Positions 10,073 to 19,366 of a stretch of DNA of 32,414 nt are shown one piece after another. The stretch comes from Caulobacter sp. (GTDB taxonomy: Bacteria; Pseudomonadota; Alphaproteobacteria; Caulobacterales; Caulobacteraceae). The notes under the pieces are model-generated. The model was given only the letters and a program-made list of their open reading frames with translations, had not been told where the DNA came from and did not search any database. The stretch covers positions 1 through 32,414 of the forward strand of contig JAUSPV010000194.1 of NCBI GenBank assembly GCA_030652755.1. Reading direction: 5' to 3'. The first letter of the stretch is position 1, and each line of letters starts with the position of its first letter. The position numbers were made by a program, and so were the translations under genes.

Positions 10073-10495
10073 CTACTTCTTCAGCAGCGTATCCCGCGCC
10101 GCGTTGAGGCGCGCCGCAAGGCCGCTGGTGCCGCCGGCGTCAGGGTGCACGGCGCGGATCAGCCGTCCGTAGGCGGCCTGGATTTCCTCCCGCGAGGCCC
10201 CCTCGCCGACGCCGAGGATCTCACGAGCCTCGGTCAGGGTGGCGTCATCGGGTCCTGGCGACGACCGGGACGCGGCCCCGCGTCCCATGAAGACCAGACC
10301 AACGCCGAGAGCCGACAAGAGAGCGCCGGGGAGATAGCGACCGCTGGCCGCCAGCAGTCCGCCCGCCGCGACAATGGCGCCGCCGACGCTGCCGGCGACG
10401 ATCTTCATCTCGCGCTTCATGAACAGCGGCCGCGCGCGGCGTCCGGCCCAGACGAGCAGGCCGAACAGGACGACGCCGATCAGGATGTAGAGCAT
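10073..10495 (-). CDS. Membrane-anchored DnaJ (J)-domain protein
   Basis: MLYILIGVVLFGLLVWAGRRARP...DDATLTEAREILGVGEGASREEIQAAYGRLIRAVHPDAGGTSGLAARLNAARDTLLKK; HPD motif. Confidence 0.88.
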   Translation of the reverse strand: MLYILIGVVLFGLLVWAGRRARPLFMKREMKIVAGSVGGAIVAAGGLLAASGRYLPGALLSALGVGLVFMGRGAASRSSPGPDDATLTEAREILGVGEGASREEIQAAYGRLIRAVHPDAGGTSGLAARLNAARDTLLKK

Positions 10496-10517
10496 GGCGC
10501 CGCTTGTAGCCCGCCCG

Positions 10518-11360
10518 CTACTCGGCGGCGAGCAATCGTTCGCCGGTCCAGGTCGAGAGCCCCACGGCGTGCAGCAGCGCCCGCAGCTCCTGTCGCGCGG
10601 CGACATGGGTCAGCGACACCGGGATCGGCCGCACCTTGGGCGACAGGTCGGCCACGGTCAGGCCGAAGGGGAACAGCTCGCGGTAGATGACCCGGTCGCG
10701 CAGGCCGGGACCGACGCGGAAACCGACGCGCTTGGCCAGCGCCATCAGGCGGTCATCCACCCGCTTGCGGTTGCGGGCCTCGACGCTGGCCAGGCGGTTG
10801 CGCAGCACCACCCAGTCCAGCGGCGCGCGCTGGCCGGCCAGGGCGCGGGCCTTGCGGGCCTCCCAGACGATCTCCGAATAGAGGCCCGGCTTCTGCAGCT
10901 CCAGGGTCACCGGATCCACGTGGCCCAGCATGTCGAAGTCGACAAAGCTGTCGTTCATCGGGGTGACGACCATGTCGGCGTGGGCGTGGGCGGTGCGCGA
11001 CAGGGCGGTGTTGCCGCCCGGGGTGTCGATGATCACGAACTCGGCGTCCTGGCGGGCGCGGTCGAAGGCCTCGTGAAAGCGCTCGATCTGCTCGGCGTCC
11101 GGCGCCCGGGCCAGGGCGACGCCGTCCTCGGCCGGGTGGCGGGCCAACGGCTGGGGCAGGACAACGCCGTTCGAAGCGCTCCAGAGCTGGCGGTTGGCGA
11201 AGAACCGCCCCGTCGACGACTGGCGCAGGTCGAGGTCGATCACCGCGACCGACGCGCCGCCGTGCAGCAGGCCGGTGGCCAGGTGGACGGCGATCGTCGA
11301 CTTGCCGGCGCCGCCCTTCTCGTTGCCGATGACAATGACATGTGGCTGGGTGGTGGCCAT
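10518..11360 (-). CDS. mipZ: MipZ, ParA/MinD-type ATPase division-site regulator
   Basis: HVIVIGNEKGGAGKSTIAVHLATGLL...VAVIDLDLRQ...IIDTPGGNTALSRTAHAHADMVVTPMNDSFVDFDMLGHVDPVTLEL...VIYRELFPFGLTVADLSP; strongly resembles recalled Caulobacter MipZ. Confidence 0.93.
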   Translation of the reverse strand: MATTQPHVIVIGNEKGGAGKSTIAVHLATGLLHGGASVAVIDLDLRQSSTGRFFANRQLWSASNGVVLPQPLARHPAEDGVALARAPDAEQIERFHEAFDRARQDAEFVIIDTPGGNTALSRTAHAHADMVVTPMNDSFVDFDMLGHVDPVTLELQKPGLYSEIVWEARKARALAGQRAPLDWVVLRNRLASVEARNRKRVDDRLMALAKRVGFRVGPGLRDRVIYRELFPFGLTVADLSPKVRPIPVSLTHVAARQELRALLHAVGLSTWTGERLLAAE

Positions 11361-11372
11361 CTCGTGGTCCCC

Positions 11373-11388
11373 GAATCTGCGCCGACTC
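11373..11388. promoter_or_regulatory. Two GANTC (CcrM) methylation sites in the mipZ upstream region
   Basis: GAATC at 11373-11377 and GACTC at 11384-11388, 13-28 bp upstream of the mipZ ATG. Confidence 0.7.
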
Positions 11389-11502
11389 AGCGTCGGACCT
11401 GAGCCGACGAGACACCCGTATGGTTACCGCTGCAATCGTACCGGGACGATTTGTCCACAGGCGGCTTGTCACAGGGGAAGGCCGCGCGATAAGCCGCGCG
11501 CC

Positions 11503-12363
11503 ATGACACAGACCGCCCTCCCCGTCGTCCGCACCGTCGCCGCGCTGCGCGCCCAGGTCTCCGCCTGGAAGCGCGAGGGTCTGCGCGTGGCCATGGTTCC
11601 GACCATGGGCGCCCTCCACGAGGGGCACCTGTCGCTGGTCCGGCTGGGCAACCAGATGGCCGACCGCACGGTGGCCTCGATCTTCGTCAATCCGGCCCAG
11701 TTCGCGCCGCACGAGGACTTCGACGCCTATCCGCGCGGCGAGGACCGCGACAGCGCCCTGCTGGCCGCCGCCGGCTGCGCGTTGCTGTTCGCGCCGACCG
11801 TGGGTGAGATGTATCCCGACGGCTTCGCGACCACGGTGAACGTCGCCACCGGCGTCTCCGAGCCGCTGGAGGGCGTGTCGCGGCCGCACTTCTTCGGCGG
11901 GGTGGCCACGGTGGTCTCCAAGCTGCTCAATCAGTGCCGGCCGGACGTCGCCATCTTCGGCGAGAAGGACTACCAGCAGCTGCTGGTCATCCGGCGCATG
12001 GCGCGTGACCTCGACCTGGGCGTCGAGATCGTCGGGGGACCGACCAGCCGCGAGGCCGACGACCTGGCCATGTCCTCGCGCAACGCCTACCTGACCCCCG
12101 AGGAACGCGAAGCCGCCGCCGCCCTGCCCGCCGCCATGGCCGCCGCCGTGGGATGGTTGCGCGAGGGACAGGCCGCCGAAGGCGTCGAGGGCCGAGTCAA
12201 GGCGATCCTCGGCGAGGCGGGCTTTGGCAAGATCGACTATGTCGAGGTCCGCGACGGCGAGACGCTGGAGCGGCTGGGCCCGGGGCCGGTGGGCTCCGGC
12301 GCGCGGGTGTTCGTCGCGGCGTGGATGGGGAAGACGCGGTTGATTGATAACTGGGGGGTGTAG
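11503..12363 (+). CDS. panC: Pantoate--beta-alanine ligase
   Basis: VAMVPTMGALHEGHLSLVR...SIFVNPAQFAPHEDFDAYPR...IFGEKDYQQLLVIRRM...MSSRNAYLTPEER. Confidence 0.96.
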   Translation: MTQTALPVVRTVAALRAQVSAWKREGLRVAMVPTMGALHEGHLSLVRLGNQMADRTVASIFVNPAQFAPHEDFDAYPRGEDRDSALLAAAGCALLFAPTVGEMYPDGFATTVNVATGVSEPLEGVSRPHFFGGVATVVSKLLNQCRPDVAIFGEKDYQQLLVIRRMARDLDLGVEIVGGPTSREADDLAMSSRNAYLTPEEREAAAALPAAMAAAVGWLREGQAAEGVEGRVKAILGEAGFGKIDYVEVRDGETLERLGPGPVGSGARVFVAAWMGKTRLIDNWGV

Positions 12364-12368
12364 GCGGT

Positions 12369-12474
12369 GCGTCCTTCGACACGCCGCTTCGCGGCTGCTC
12401 AGGATGACTAGGTTAGACAGCTGACCATCATAGTCATGCTGAGCAGCACCCGCAGGGTGCGTGTCGAAGCACGC
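12369..12474. repeat. REP/BIME-like inverted pair between convergent panC and DUF1489 genes
   Basis: Left arm 12369-12408 gcgtccttcgacacgccgcttcgcggctgctcaggatgac; right arm 12433-12474 gtcatgctgagcagcacccgcagggtgcgtgtcgaagcacgc. Confidence 0.85.
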
Positions 12475-12481
12475 AACGCGA

Positions 12482-12889
12482 TCACCAAGCCCCCAGCTCC
12501 CTGAGCTGCCGCGCCAGATCCTGCGGCACCGCCTCCTCGCCCGCCACCGCCAGGTCCGGCGGGGCGTCGGCGGCCTCGAGGTAGCGCCAGCCCTGGAAGG
12601 CGCGGCGCGGCTGCGGGGCGGTCTCGATGAGGTCGGGCTTCAGGTAGATGCGGCAGGGCTGGGGCCCGCCCTCCTCCGTGACGATCTCGTCGATCGCCTG
12701 GCGGACCAGCACCTGGCCCTTGATCACCCAGTAGAGCGAGCCGCCGTCCAGCAGCTCGGCGGCCCGCTTGGGCGTCTGGCGCGTCGGCGCGACCGAGCGA
12801 TGGCCCTGCGCCGCGCGATGCGCCCGCCAGACCCGCAGGTCCGCGACGCTCTCGATGCCGACACAGAGCTTGATGAGGTGGAGGGGCAT
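12482..12889 (-). CDS. DUF1489 family protein
   Basis: MPLHLIKLCVGIESVADLRVWRAHRAA...RRAAELLDGGSLYWVIKGQVLVRQAIDEI. Confidence 0.85.
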   Translation of the reverse strand: MPLHLIKLCVGIESVADLRVWRAHRAAQGHRSVAPTRQTPKRAAELLDGGSLYWVIKGQVLVRQAIDEIVTEEGGPQPCRIYLKPDLIETAPQPRRAFQGWRYLEAADAPPDLAVAGEEAVPQDLARQLRELGAW

Positions 12890-12905
12890 GGGTGCTGAAT
12901 ATCGA

Positions 12906-13083
12906 TCCGCTCATCCTCGCGGAAGCGAGGACCCAGGCTTTTTTCGATGCAGCCGCTCATCGTGGTGATGGGCGGAGTTCGGGACAGACACCCCGGTGCC
13001 TGTCCCTGTGCGGCCCCACCAATCCCCGACCATGATTGCGTCGGCTGTAAACCTGGGTCCTCGCTTCCGCGAGGATGAGCGGA
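12906..13083. repeat. MITE/BIME-like element with 32-bp perfect inverted arms enclosing a GGGACA hairpin
   Basis: 12906-12937 tccgctcatcctcgcggaagcgaggacccagg is the exact reverse complement of 13052-13083; inner hairpin at 12981-13006 gggacagacaccccggtgcctgtccc. Confidence 0.85.
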
Positions 13084-13084
13084 G

Positions 13085-14977
13085 TTATTGGGGATCGAGG
13101 CGGACCAGCACCACGCCCTCGCTGACCTGCCCGCCGGCCTCGGCGGAGAGCTCGGCGACCACGCCGTCGAACGGCGCGGCCAGGGCGTGCTCCATCTTCA
13201 TGGCTTCCAGCACCAGCAGGGTCTGGCCCCGGGTCACCGTGTCGCCGGCCTTGACCGAGACCGAGACGATCTTGCCGGGCATGGGGGAGAGGATGGCGCC
13301 GTCGGATTCTCCTGCCTCCCCGCCCGCATGCGCCTTCGGACGGCGGAAGGAGAAGGCCTCACCCATCTCGAAGACCACGACCTCGTCATCATCGACAACC
13401 AGCAGGTCCTCGGGAAACAGGTCGACGTCCAGCAGGTCCGTCTCGAAGGCGGTTCCGCCGCACTCGATGGTCATCTTGCGGCGCGGGGCGGCGTTCAGGC
13501 GAAATCCGCTGGCGCCATCGAGAGGTGACCATGGAGTCGGTTCACCATCCCTGGACTGCAGCTCGGCGAGCGCCGTGGCGGCGATGCCGGCGACGACCGC
13601 GGTCGGGCGGCCCTCCCCCAGCAGTCCCTCCAGCCGCGCCTCGATGAAGCCTGTGTCCACGTCTCCCGCCACGAAGTCCGGATGACCGGCGCAGCGGGCG
13701 AGGAAGGCGGCGTTCGTCTTCACAGGCCAGACCTCGACCGAGGCGCAGGCGTCGGCCAGCCGCTCGGCGGCCTCTTCCCGCGTGGCGCCGTGGGCGATCA
13801 GCTTGGCGATCATCGGGTCGTAGAAGGGGCTGACCTCGCCGCCCTCCTCCACCGCGCTGTCCACACGCACCACGTCTTCCGGCAGCCGGAAGTGCGTCAG
13901 CCGCCCCGTGCTCGGCAAAAACCCCGTCGCCGGGTTCTCCGCGTAGAGCCGCGCCTCCATCGCCCAGCCGTCGAGCGTGATCTCGTCCTGGGTCAGCGGC
14001 AGCGGCTCGCCGGACGCCACGCGGAGCTGCCATTCGACCAGGTCCTGGCCGGTGACCATCTCGGTGACCGGGTGTTCGACCTGCAGCCGGGTGTTCATTT
14101 CCATGAACCAGATGCGGTCGGCGCGCAGGCCCTCGCTGGCGTCGGCGATGAACTCGACCGTGCCGGCGCCTTCGTAGCGGACGGCCCTCGCGGCCTTGAC
14201 GGCGGCGTCGCAGACGGCGGTCCGGGTGGCGGCGTCCATGCCCGGGGCCGGGGCCTCCTCGATGACCTTCTGGTGGCGGCGCTGCAGCGAGCAGTCGCGC
14301 TCATAGAGGTGGACGACATTGCCGTGGCTGTCGCCGAACACCTGCACCTCGATGTGGCGCGGGCGGGTGACGTACTTTTCCAGCAGCACCTTGTCGTCGC
14401 CGAAGCTGGCGGCGGCCTCGCGACGGCAGGAGGCGAGCGCGGCGAGGAAGTCGCCCTTCGCCTCGACCTTGCGCATGCCCTTGCCGCCGCCGCCGGCCAC
14501 GGCCTTGATCAGCACGGGATAGCCGATGGCCGCCGCTTCGGTTTCGAGACGGCCTTCGGTCTGGTCGTCGCCGAGATAGCCCGGCGTACAGGGCACGCCG
14601 GCGGCGATCATCAGGCTCTTGGCGGCATCCTTCAGGCCCATGGCGTTGATGGCGGCCGGTGGCGGGCCGACCCAGATCAGGCCCACGTCCTTCACCGCCT
14701 GGGCGAAGGCGGCGTTCTCGCTCAGAAAGCCGTAGCCGGGGTGGATGGCCTGGGCCCCCGTCGCCTTCGCCGCCGCCAGGATCTTCTCGGCGACGAGGTA
14801 GCTCTCCCGCGCCGGGGCCGGGCCGATCAGCACCGCCTCGTCGGCCTCGGCCACGTGCGGGGCCCTGGCGTCTGCTTCCGAATAGACGGCCACCGTCCGC
14901 ACGCCCAGGCGGCGGGCGGTGCGGATGATCCGGCGGGCGATCTCGCCGCGGTTGGCGATGAGCAGGCTTTCGATCAT
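13085..14977 (-). CDS. mccA: Methylcrotonyl-CoA carboxylase biotin-containing (alpha) subunit
   Basis: Biotin carboxylase N-terminus ESLLIANRGEIARRIIRTARRLGVRTVAVYSEAD; C-terminal biotinyl motif LEAMKMEHAL; next to liuC- and mccB-like genes. Confidence 0.88.
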   Translation of the reverse strand: MIESLLIANRGEIARRIIRTARRLGVRTVAVYSEADARAPHVAEADEAVLIGPAPARESYLVAEKILAAAKATGAQAIHPGYGFLSENAAFAQAVKDVGLIWVGPPPAAINAMGLKDAAKSLMIAAGVPCTPGYLGDDQTEGRLETEAAAIGYPVLIKAVAGGGGKGMRKVEAKGDFLAALASCRREAAASFGDDKVLLEKYVTRPRHIEVQVFGDSHGNVVHLYERDCSLQRRHQKVIEEAPAPGMDAATRTAVCDAAVKAARAVRYEGAGTVEFIADASEGLRADRIWFMEMNTRLQVEHPVTEMVTGQDLVEWQLRVASGEPLPLTQDEITLDGWAMEARLYAENPATGFLPSTGRLTHFRLPEDVVRVDSAVEEGGEVSPFYDPMIAKLIAHGATREEAAERLADACASVEVWPVKTNAAFLARCAGHPDFVAGDVDTGFIEARLEGLLGEGRPTAVVAGIAATALAELQSRDGEPTPWSPLDGASGFRLNAAPRRKMTIECGGTAFETDLLDVDLFPEDLLVVDDDEVVVFEMGEAFSFRRPKAHAGGEAGESDGAILSPMPGKIVSVSVKAGDTVTRGQTLLVLEAMKMEHALAAPFDGVVAELSAEAGGQVSEGVVLVRLDPQ

Positions 14978-14987
14978 GCGGCCCGGC

Positions 14988-15827
14988 CTACAGCGCCCAG
15001 CCCGGATTGCGCTTTTCGAGGAAGGCGCGGACGCCCTCCTGCCCTTCCTCGCTGGCGCGGCGGTCGGCGATCAGCCTGGCGGTTTCCTCGAGCAGCTCCT
15101 CGTCGATCGGCACGCCGGCGATGTCGTCGACCAGCGCCTTGGACGCGGCCACGGCGCCCGGCGCGCAGGCCATGATCTCGGTCGACAGGCGCTCCATGGC
15201 GTCGTCCAGATCGGCGGCGGCGGCGACCACCTCATCGACCAGGCCGATCTTCTCGGCGAAGGCGGCGTCGAAGATCCGGCCGGTGGCGAACAGGCTCTTG
15301 GCCCGGCGCGGGCCGATGGCGGCGACGACATGCGGGCTGATCGTCGCGGCGACCAGGCCCAGCTTGACCTCGGAGAAGGCGAACATCGCGTCCGGCGCGG
15401 CGACGGCGTAGTCGCAGGCGGCCACCAGTCCCGCGCCGCCGCCGAAGGCCGGGCCCTCGACCAGGGCGACGGTGAACTGGGGCAGCTCGCGCAGGGCCAG
15501 CAGCATCTCGGCCAGCAGCAGGGCGTCGGCGCGGTTCTCCGACACGGTCCAGTCGGCGGCCGAGCGCATCCACTCCAGGTCCGCCCCGGCGCTGAACGCG
15601 CCGCCGGCCCCGCGCAGGAAGACGATGCGCACGCCGTCGGCGTCCTTCAGCGTGTCGAAATGCTGGCTCAGCGCGGCGATCACCTCGGCGTTGAAGGCGT
15701 TCTTCCTGTCCGGGCGGTTGATCGTGATGACGGCCACGCCCGAGGGGCTGGCGTCGAGCTCGACCAGCGCGCTGAGCGCGTCGGTGTCGGTCAACTCGAC
15801 GAGGGGATCAGCGATGGGATTGGTCAT
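14988..15827 (-). CDS. Enoyl-CoA hydratase/isomerase family protein, likely methylglutaconyl-CoA hydratase
   Basis: GVAVITINRPDRKNAFNAEVIAALSQHFD...GAGGAFSAGADLEWMR...VEGPAFGGGAGLVAACDYAVA; located between mccB and mccA. Confidence 0.87.
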   Translation of the reverse strand: MTNPIADPLVELTDTDALSALVELDASPSGVAVITINRPDRKNAFNAEVIAALSQHFDTLKDADGVRIVFLRGAGGAFSAGADLEWMRSAADWTVSENRADALLLAEMLLALRELPQFTVALVEGPAFGGGAGLVAACDYAVAAPDAMFAFSEVKLGLVAATISPHVVAAIGPRRAKSLFATGRIFDAAFAEKIGLVDEVVAAAADLDDAMERLSTEIMACAPGAVAASKALVDDIAGVPIDEELLEETARLIADRRASEEGQEGVRAFLEKRNPGWAL

Positions 15828-15868
15828 GGGGGCTCCTTCGATAAGGTAGCTATACTCCGAGCCACATC

Positions 15869-16285
15869 GTGATTGTTAGCGGGTTCGGCATGCAAGATCA
15901 GGTCAGGAACGGCTGGGAGGATTTCATCCTGGGCGGCCAGTTCGAAGCGATCCCCGACCCGTTCCTTTTCCGCGGCTCGTTTCGGTTCGCCTATCTGATT
16001 GACGGCTATGAGGTCGCGGGAAGTTTCGAGGCCCTCGCCAAGCTCGCCAACGGGATCGGCCAGGCGGCGGGGCCGGAAGGCCTGTGGTTCGGCGACGCCC
16101 GCACCCTGTGGCTGATCCTGTTCTTCGAGAACCGCCGCTGGAGGCATTTCGGCGATCCGCCGCAAGGTCAGGACGAAATCAGGCTCGATCGGCTGTGCCA
16201 GAAACTGCGCGAGGAGCTGGTGGCGATCGAGCCAGCGGACCGGTCGGCCTTCCTCGCCCCGCTGATCCCGCCGCCTACATCCTGA
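15869..16285 (+). CDS. Conserved-looking hypothetical protein antisense to the mcc cluster (start GTG 15869 or ATG 15890)
   Basis: 138-aa ORF in otherwise non-coding gap between mccB and the hydratase gene; TATACT -10-like element at 15851; overlaps the mccB 3' end by 11 nt. Confidence 0.6.
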   Translation: MIVSGFGMQDQVRNGWEDFILGGQFEAIPDPFLFRGSFRFAYLIDGYEVAGSFEALAKLANGIGQAAGPEGLWFGDARTLWLILFFENRRWRHFGDPPQGQDEIRLDRLCQKLREELVAIEPADRSAFLAPLIPPPTS

Positions 16286-17885
16286 ACACGCCGAAGGTCG
16301 TCTCCGGCACGGGGGCGTTGAGGCTGGCGGAAATGGCCAGGCCCAGGACGTCGCGGGTCTGGACCGGATCGATGACGCCATCGTCCCACATGCGGGCGGT
16401 GGCGTAGTAGGGGTTGCCCTCGTCCTCGTACTTCTGCCGCACGGGCGCCTTGAAGGCTTCGGCCTCCTCCGGCGTCCATTTGTCGACATCGCGATGCACG
16501 GTGGCCAGGACCGAGGCGGCCTGCTCGCCGCCCATGACGCTGATGCGGCTGTTGGGCCAGGTGAACAGGAAGCGCGGGCTGTAGGCGCGGCCGCACATGC
16601 CGTAGTTGCCGGCCCCGAAGCTGCCGCCGATCAGGACGGTGAACTTGGGCACATTGGCGCTGGCGACGGCGGTGACCATCTTGGCCCCGTCCTTGGCGAT
16701 GCCGCCGGCCTCGTACTTGCCGCCGACCATGAAGCCCGAGATGTTCTGCAGAAACACCAGCGGAATCCGGCGCTTGCAGGCCAGTTCGATGAAATGGGCG
16801 GCCTTCAGGGCGGCCTCGCTGAACAGCACGCCGTTGTTGGCCAGGATGGCGACCGGATAGCCCCAGATGCGGGCGAAGCCGGTGACCAGGGTCGTGCCGT
16901 ACAGCGGCTTGAACTCGTCGAACTCGCTGCCGTCGACGATGCGGGCGATGACCTCGCGCACGTCGTAGGGGGCGCGGACGTCGGCCGGGACGATGCCGTA
17001 GATATCCTTCGGGTCGAACACCGGCGGTTTCGGCTCGCGGACGTCGATGTCCAGCGTCTTGACCGTGTTGAGGTTGCCGACGATCGAGCGGACGATCTCC
17101 AGCGCATGCTCGTCGTTGGCGGCGACATGGTCGACCACGCCGCTGCGCCGGCCGTGGACGTCGGCGCCGCCGAGGTCCGTGGCGGAGATGACCTCGCCCG
17201 TGGCGGCCTTCACCAGCGGCGGACCGGCCAGGAAGATGGTGCCCTGGCTCTCCTCGCCCGCGCCGCGGACGATCACCGTCTCGTCGCTCATGGCCGGCAC
17301 ATAGGCGCCGCCGGCGGTGCAGGAGCCCATGACGCAGGCGATCTGGGCGATGCCCTCGGCGCTCATCCGGGCCTGGTTGTAGAAGATGCGGCCGAAGTGG
17401 TCGCGGTCGGGAAACACCTCGGCCTGGTGGGGCAGGTTCGCGCCGCCGCTGTCGACCAGATAGACGCAAGGCAGACGGTTCTGCAGCGCGATCTCCTGCG
17501 CCCGCAGGTGCTTCTTGACCGTCATCGGGTAGTAGGTGCCGCCCTTCACCGTGGCGTCGTTGGCCACGATCATCACCTCGCGGCCCGACACCCGGCCGAT
17601 GCCGGTGATGATCCCCGCGCCGGGGATGTCGTCCTTGCCGTAGACCTCATGGGCGGCCAGCTGGCCGATCTCCAGGAAGGGCGAGCCGGGGTCCAGCAAC
17701 CGCTCGACCCGCTCGCGTGGAAGCAGCTTGCCCCGGGCCGTGTGGCGCTCGCGGGACCGCTCGTCGCCGCCCAGGGCGGCGCGGGCCACATGCTGGTGAA
17801 GCTCTTCGGCGAGGGCCGTGTTGACCGCAAGATTCTTGCGGAAGGCCTCCGAGTTGGGATCGACGGTCGTGCTCAGCTTCGGCAT
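16275..17885 (-). CDS. mccB: Acyl-CoA carboxylase beta subunit (methylcrotonyl-CoA carboxylase carboxyltransferase)
   Basis: [29 protein letters not shown]...[63 protein letters not shown]...[25 protein letters not shown]. Confidence 0.92.
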   Translation of the reverse strand: MPKLSTTVDPNSEAFRKNLAVNTALAEELHQHVARAALGGDERSRERHTARGKLLPRERVERLLDPGSPFLEIGQLAAHEVYGKDDIPGAGIITGIGRVSGREVMIVANDATVKGGTYYPMTVKKHLRAQEIALQNRLPCVYLVDSGGANLPHQAEVFPDRDHFGRIFYNQARMSAEGIAQIACVMGSCTAGGAYVPAMSDETVIVRGAGEESQGTIFLAGPPLVKAATGEVISATDLGGADVHGRRSGVVDHVAANDEHALEIVRSIVGNLNTVKTLDIDVREPKPPVFDPKDIYGIVPADVRAPYDVREVIARIVDGSEFDEFKPLYGTTLVTGFARIWGYPVAILANNGVLFSEAALKAAHFIELACKRRIPLVFLQNISGFMVGGKYEAGGIAKDGAKMVTAVASANVPKFTVLIGGSFGAGNYGMCGRAYSPRFLFTWPNSRISVMGGEQAASVLATVHRDVDKWTPEEAEAFKAPVRQKYEDEGNPYYATARMWDDGVIDPVQTRDVLGLAISASLNAPVPETTFGVFRM

Positions 17886-18013
17886 GGCCGAGGCATAGCG
17901 TGTTCTTTCCGGCGTCGGAAGCAGCCGCGCCTTTCCGCAGGGACGGAAACTGGATTCGCGTCGAGCGCTGAAGGGCGTGTAGCCTTTCCTCGACACGTGG
18001 CGGAGGGGCGACG

Positions 18014-19285
18014 ATGCGGGTTCTGAAGGCTCTGGGAGCGGGTTTGCTGGCGGCTGTCGCGGTCGCCGTCATAATGGGCTTTGGCGCGCTGGAGGGCTGG
18101 GGGCGCAAGCCGTTGGCGCCGTCGGGCGACACCGGCCGCTTCCTCGCCGCCGCCACCGAGACGCTCAAGGCGGAGTCGAAGGGCAACGCGGCTCTGATTC
18201 TGGTGGAGAACGGACAGCCCGCGGGCGAAGTCTTTGTGTCCAAGGGCGCGCCCGTGAACCGCGACACCCAGTTCCAGGTCGCGTCCCTGAGCAAATGGGC
18301 GACGGCCTGGGGGGTCATGACCCTGGTCGAGCAGGGCAGGATCGACCTCGACGCGCCGGTTTCGAAATACCTCACGCGCTGGCGGCTGCCGGCCAGCGAC
18401 TTCGACAACGACATGGTCACCGTCCGGCGGCTGCTGAGCCACACGGCCGGTCTGACCGACGGGCTGGGCTACAACGGATTCGAGCCCGGCGTCCCGGTGC
18501 AGTCCCTGGAAGCGTCGCTGACCAAGGCCGCCGACGCCTCGCCCGGCGCCGACGGCGCGACGAAGGTCGGCCGGGAGCCGGGCCAATGGGACTATTCCGG
18601 CGGCGGCTACACCCTGCTTCAGCTGCTCATCGAAGAGGTCTCCGGCCAGCCCTTCAACAGCTACATGACCCAGGCCGTGTTCGCGCCACTGGGCATGACG
18701 CGGTCGACCTATGTGCTGGACGCCGCGCCGAGCAACCTGGCCGAGTTCCATGACGTCGACGGGTCGCGGGCGATCCACTACCGCTTCACGGCCCTGGCTG
18801 CGGCCTCGCTCTACACCTCCGCCGCCGACATGGCCCGGCTGATCGCCGCCCACAGGCCCGGGCCGAACGGCGAGCCGGCCGGGCGCGGCGTCCTGCGGCC
18901 CGAGACGCTCGCCGCCATGCGCAAGCCTCACGCCCGGCAGTTCGGCGCGGACATCTGGGGCCTTGGCGTGATCCTCTACGCCCCGGTGAAGGGCGACTTC
19001 GTGATCGGCCACGACGGGAGCAATACGCCGGCGATCAACACCACCGCGCGGGTCAACCCGGCCACCGGCGACGGTATCGTGATCCTGGAGTCAGGGAATA
19101 CCCAGCTGGCCTCGGTCCTGGGCGGCGAGTGGGTGTTCTGGAAGACCGGCTATGTGGACACGATTACGGTGCTGCTGGAGGCGAGGGAGACCCTGATGCG
19201 GATCGCCGTCGTCGCCGGCGTGGCCTTTCTGGCGGCCTTCCTCCTGGTCTGGCGAGTGACCCGGCGTCGCGCGGCCTCCCGGTGA
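18014..19285 (+). CDS. Serine hydrolase, class C beta-lactamase-related family
   Basis: [22 protein letters not shown] (SxxK), [21 protein letters not shown] (YxG/N-like), C-terminal TM segment. Confidence 0.88.
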   Translation: MRVLKALGAGLLAAVAVAVIMGFGALEGWGRKPLAPSGDTGRFLAAATETLKAESKGNAALILVENGQPAGEVFVSKGAPVNRDTQFQVASLSKWATAWGVMTLVEQGRIDLDAPVSKYLTRWRLPASDFDNDMVTVRRLLSHTAGLTDGLGYNGFEPGVPVQSLEASLTKAADASPGADGATKVGREPGQWDYSGGGYTLLQLLIEEVSGQPFNSYMTQAVFAPLGMTRSTYVLDAAPSNLAEFHDVDGSRAIHYRFTALAAASLYTSAADMARLIAAHRPGPNGEPAGRGVLRPETLAAMRKPHARQFGADIWGLGVILYAPVKGDFVIGHDGSNTPAINTTARVNPATGDGIVILESGNTQLASVLGGEWVFWKTGYVDTITVLLEARETLMRIAVVAGVAFLAAFLLVWRVTRRRAASR

Positions 19286-19366
19286 CGATCGGCCCCTGTC
19301 GCCGCCGAACGCGGGCCATCGAAACGACTCACCGGCCGCGCTAGCCTGCACCACCGGTGGGGCCCG

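Noticed and set aside
13682-15175. 497-aa plus-strand ORF
   Set aside because: Antisense shadow of mccA and the hydratase gene
16494-18026. 510-aa plus-strand ORF
   Set aside because: Antisense shadow of mccB
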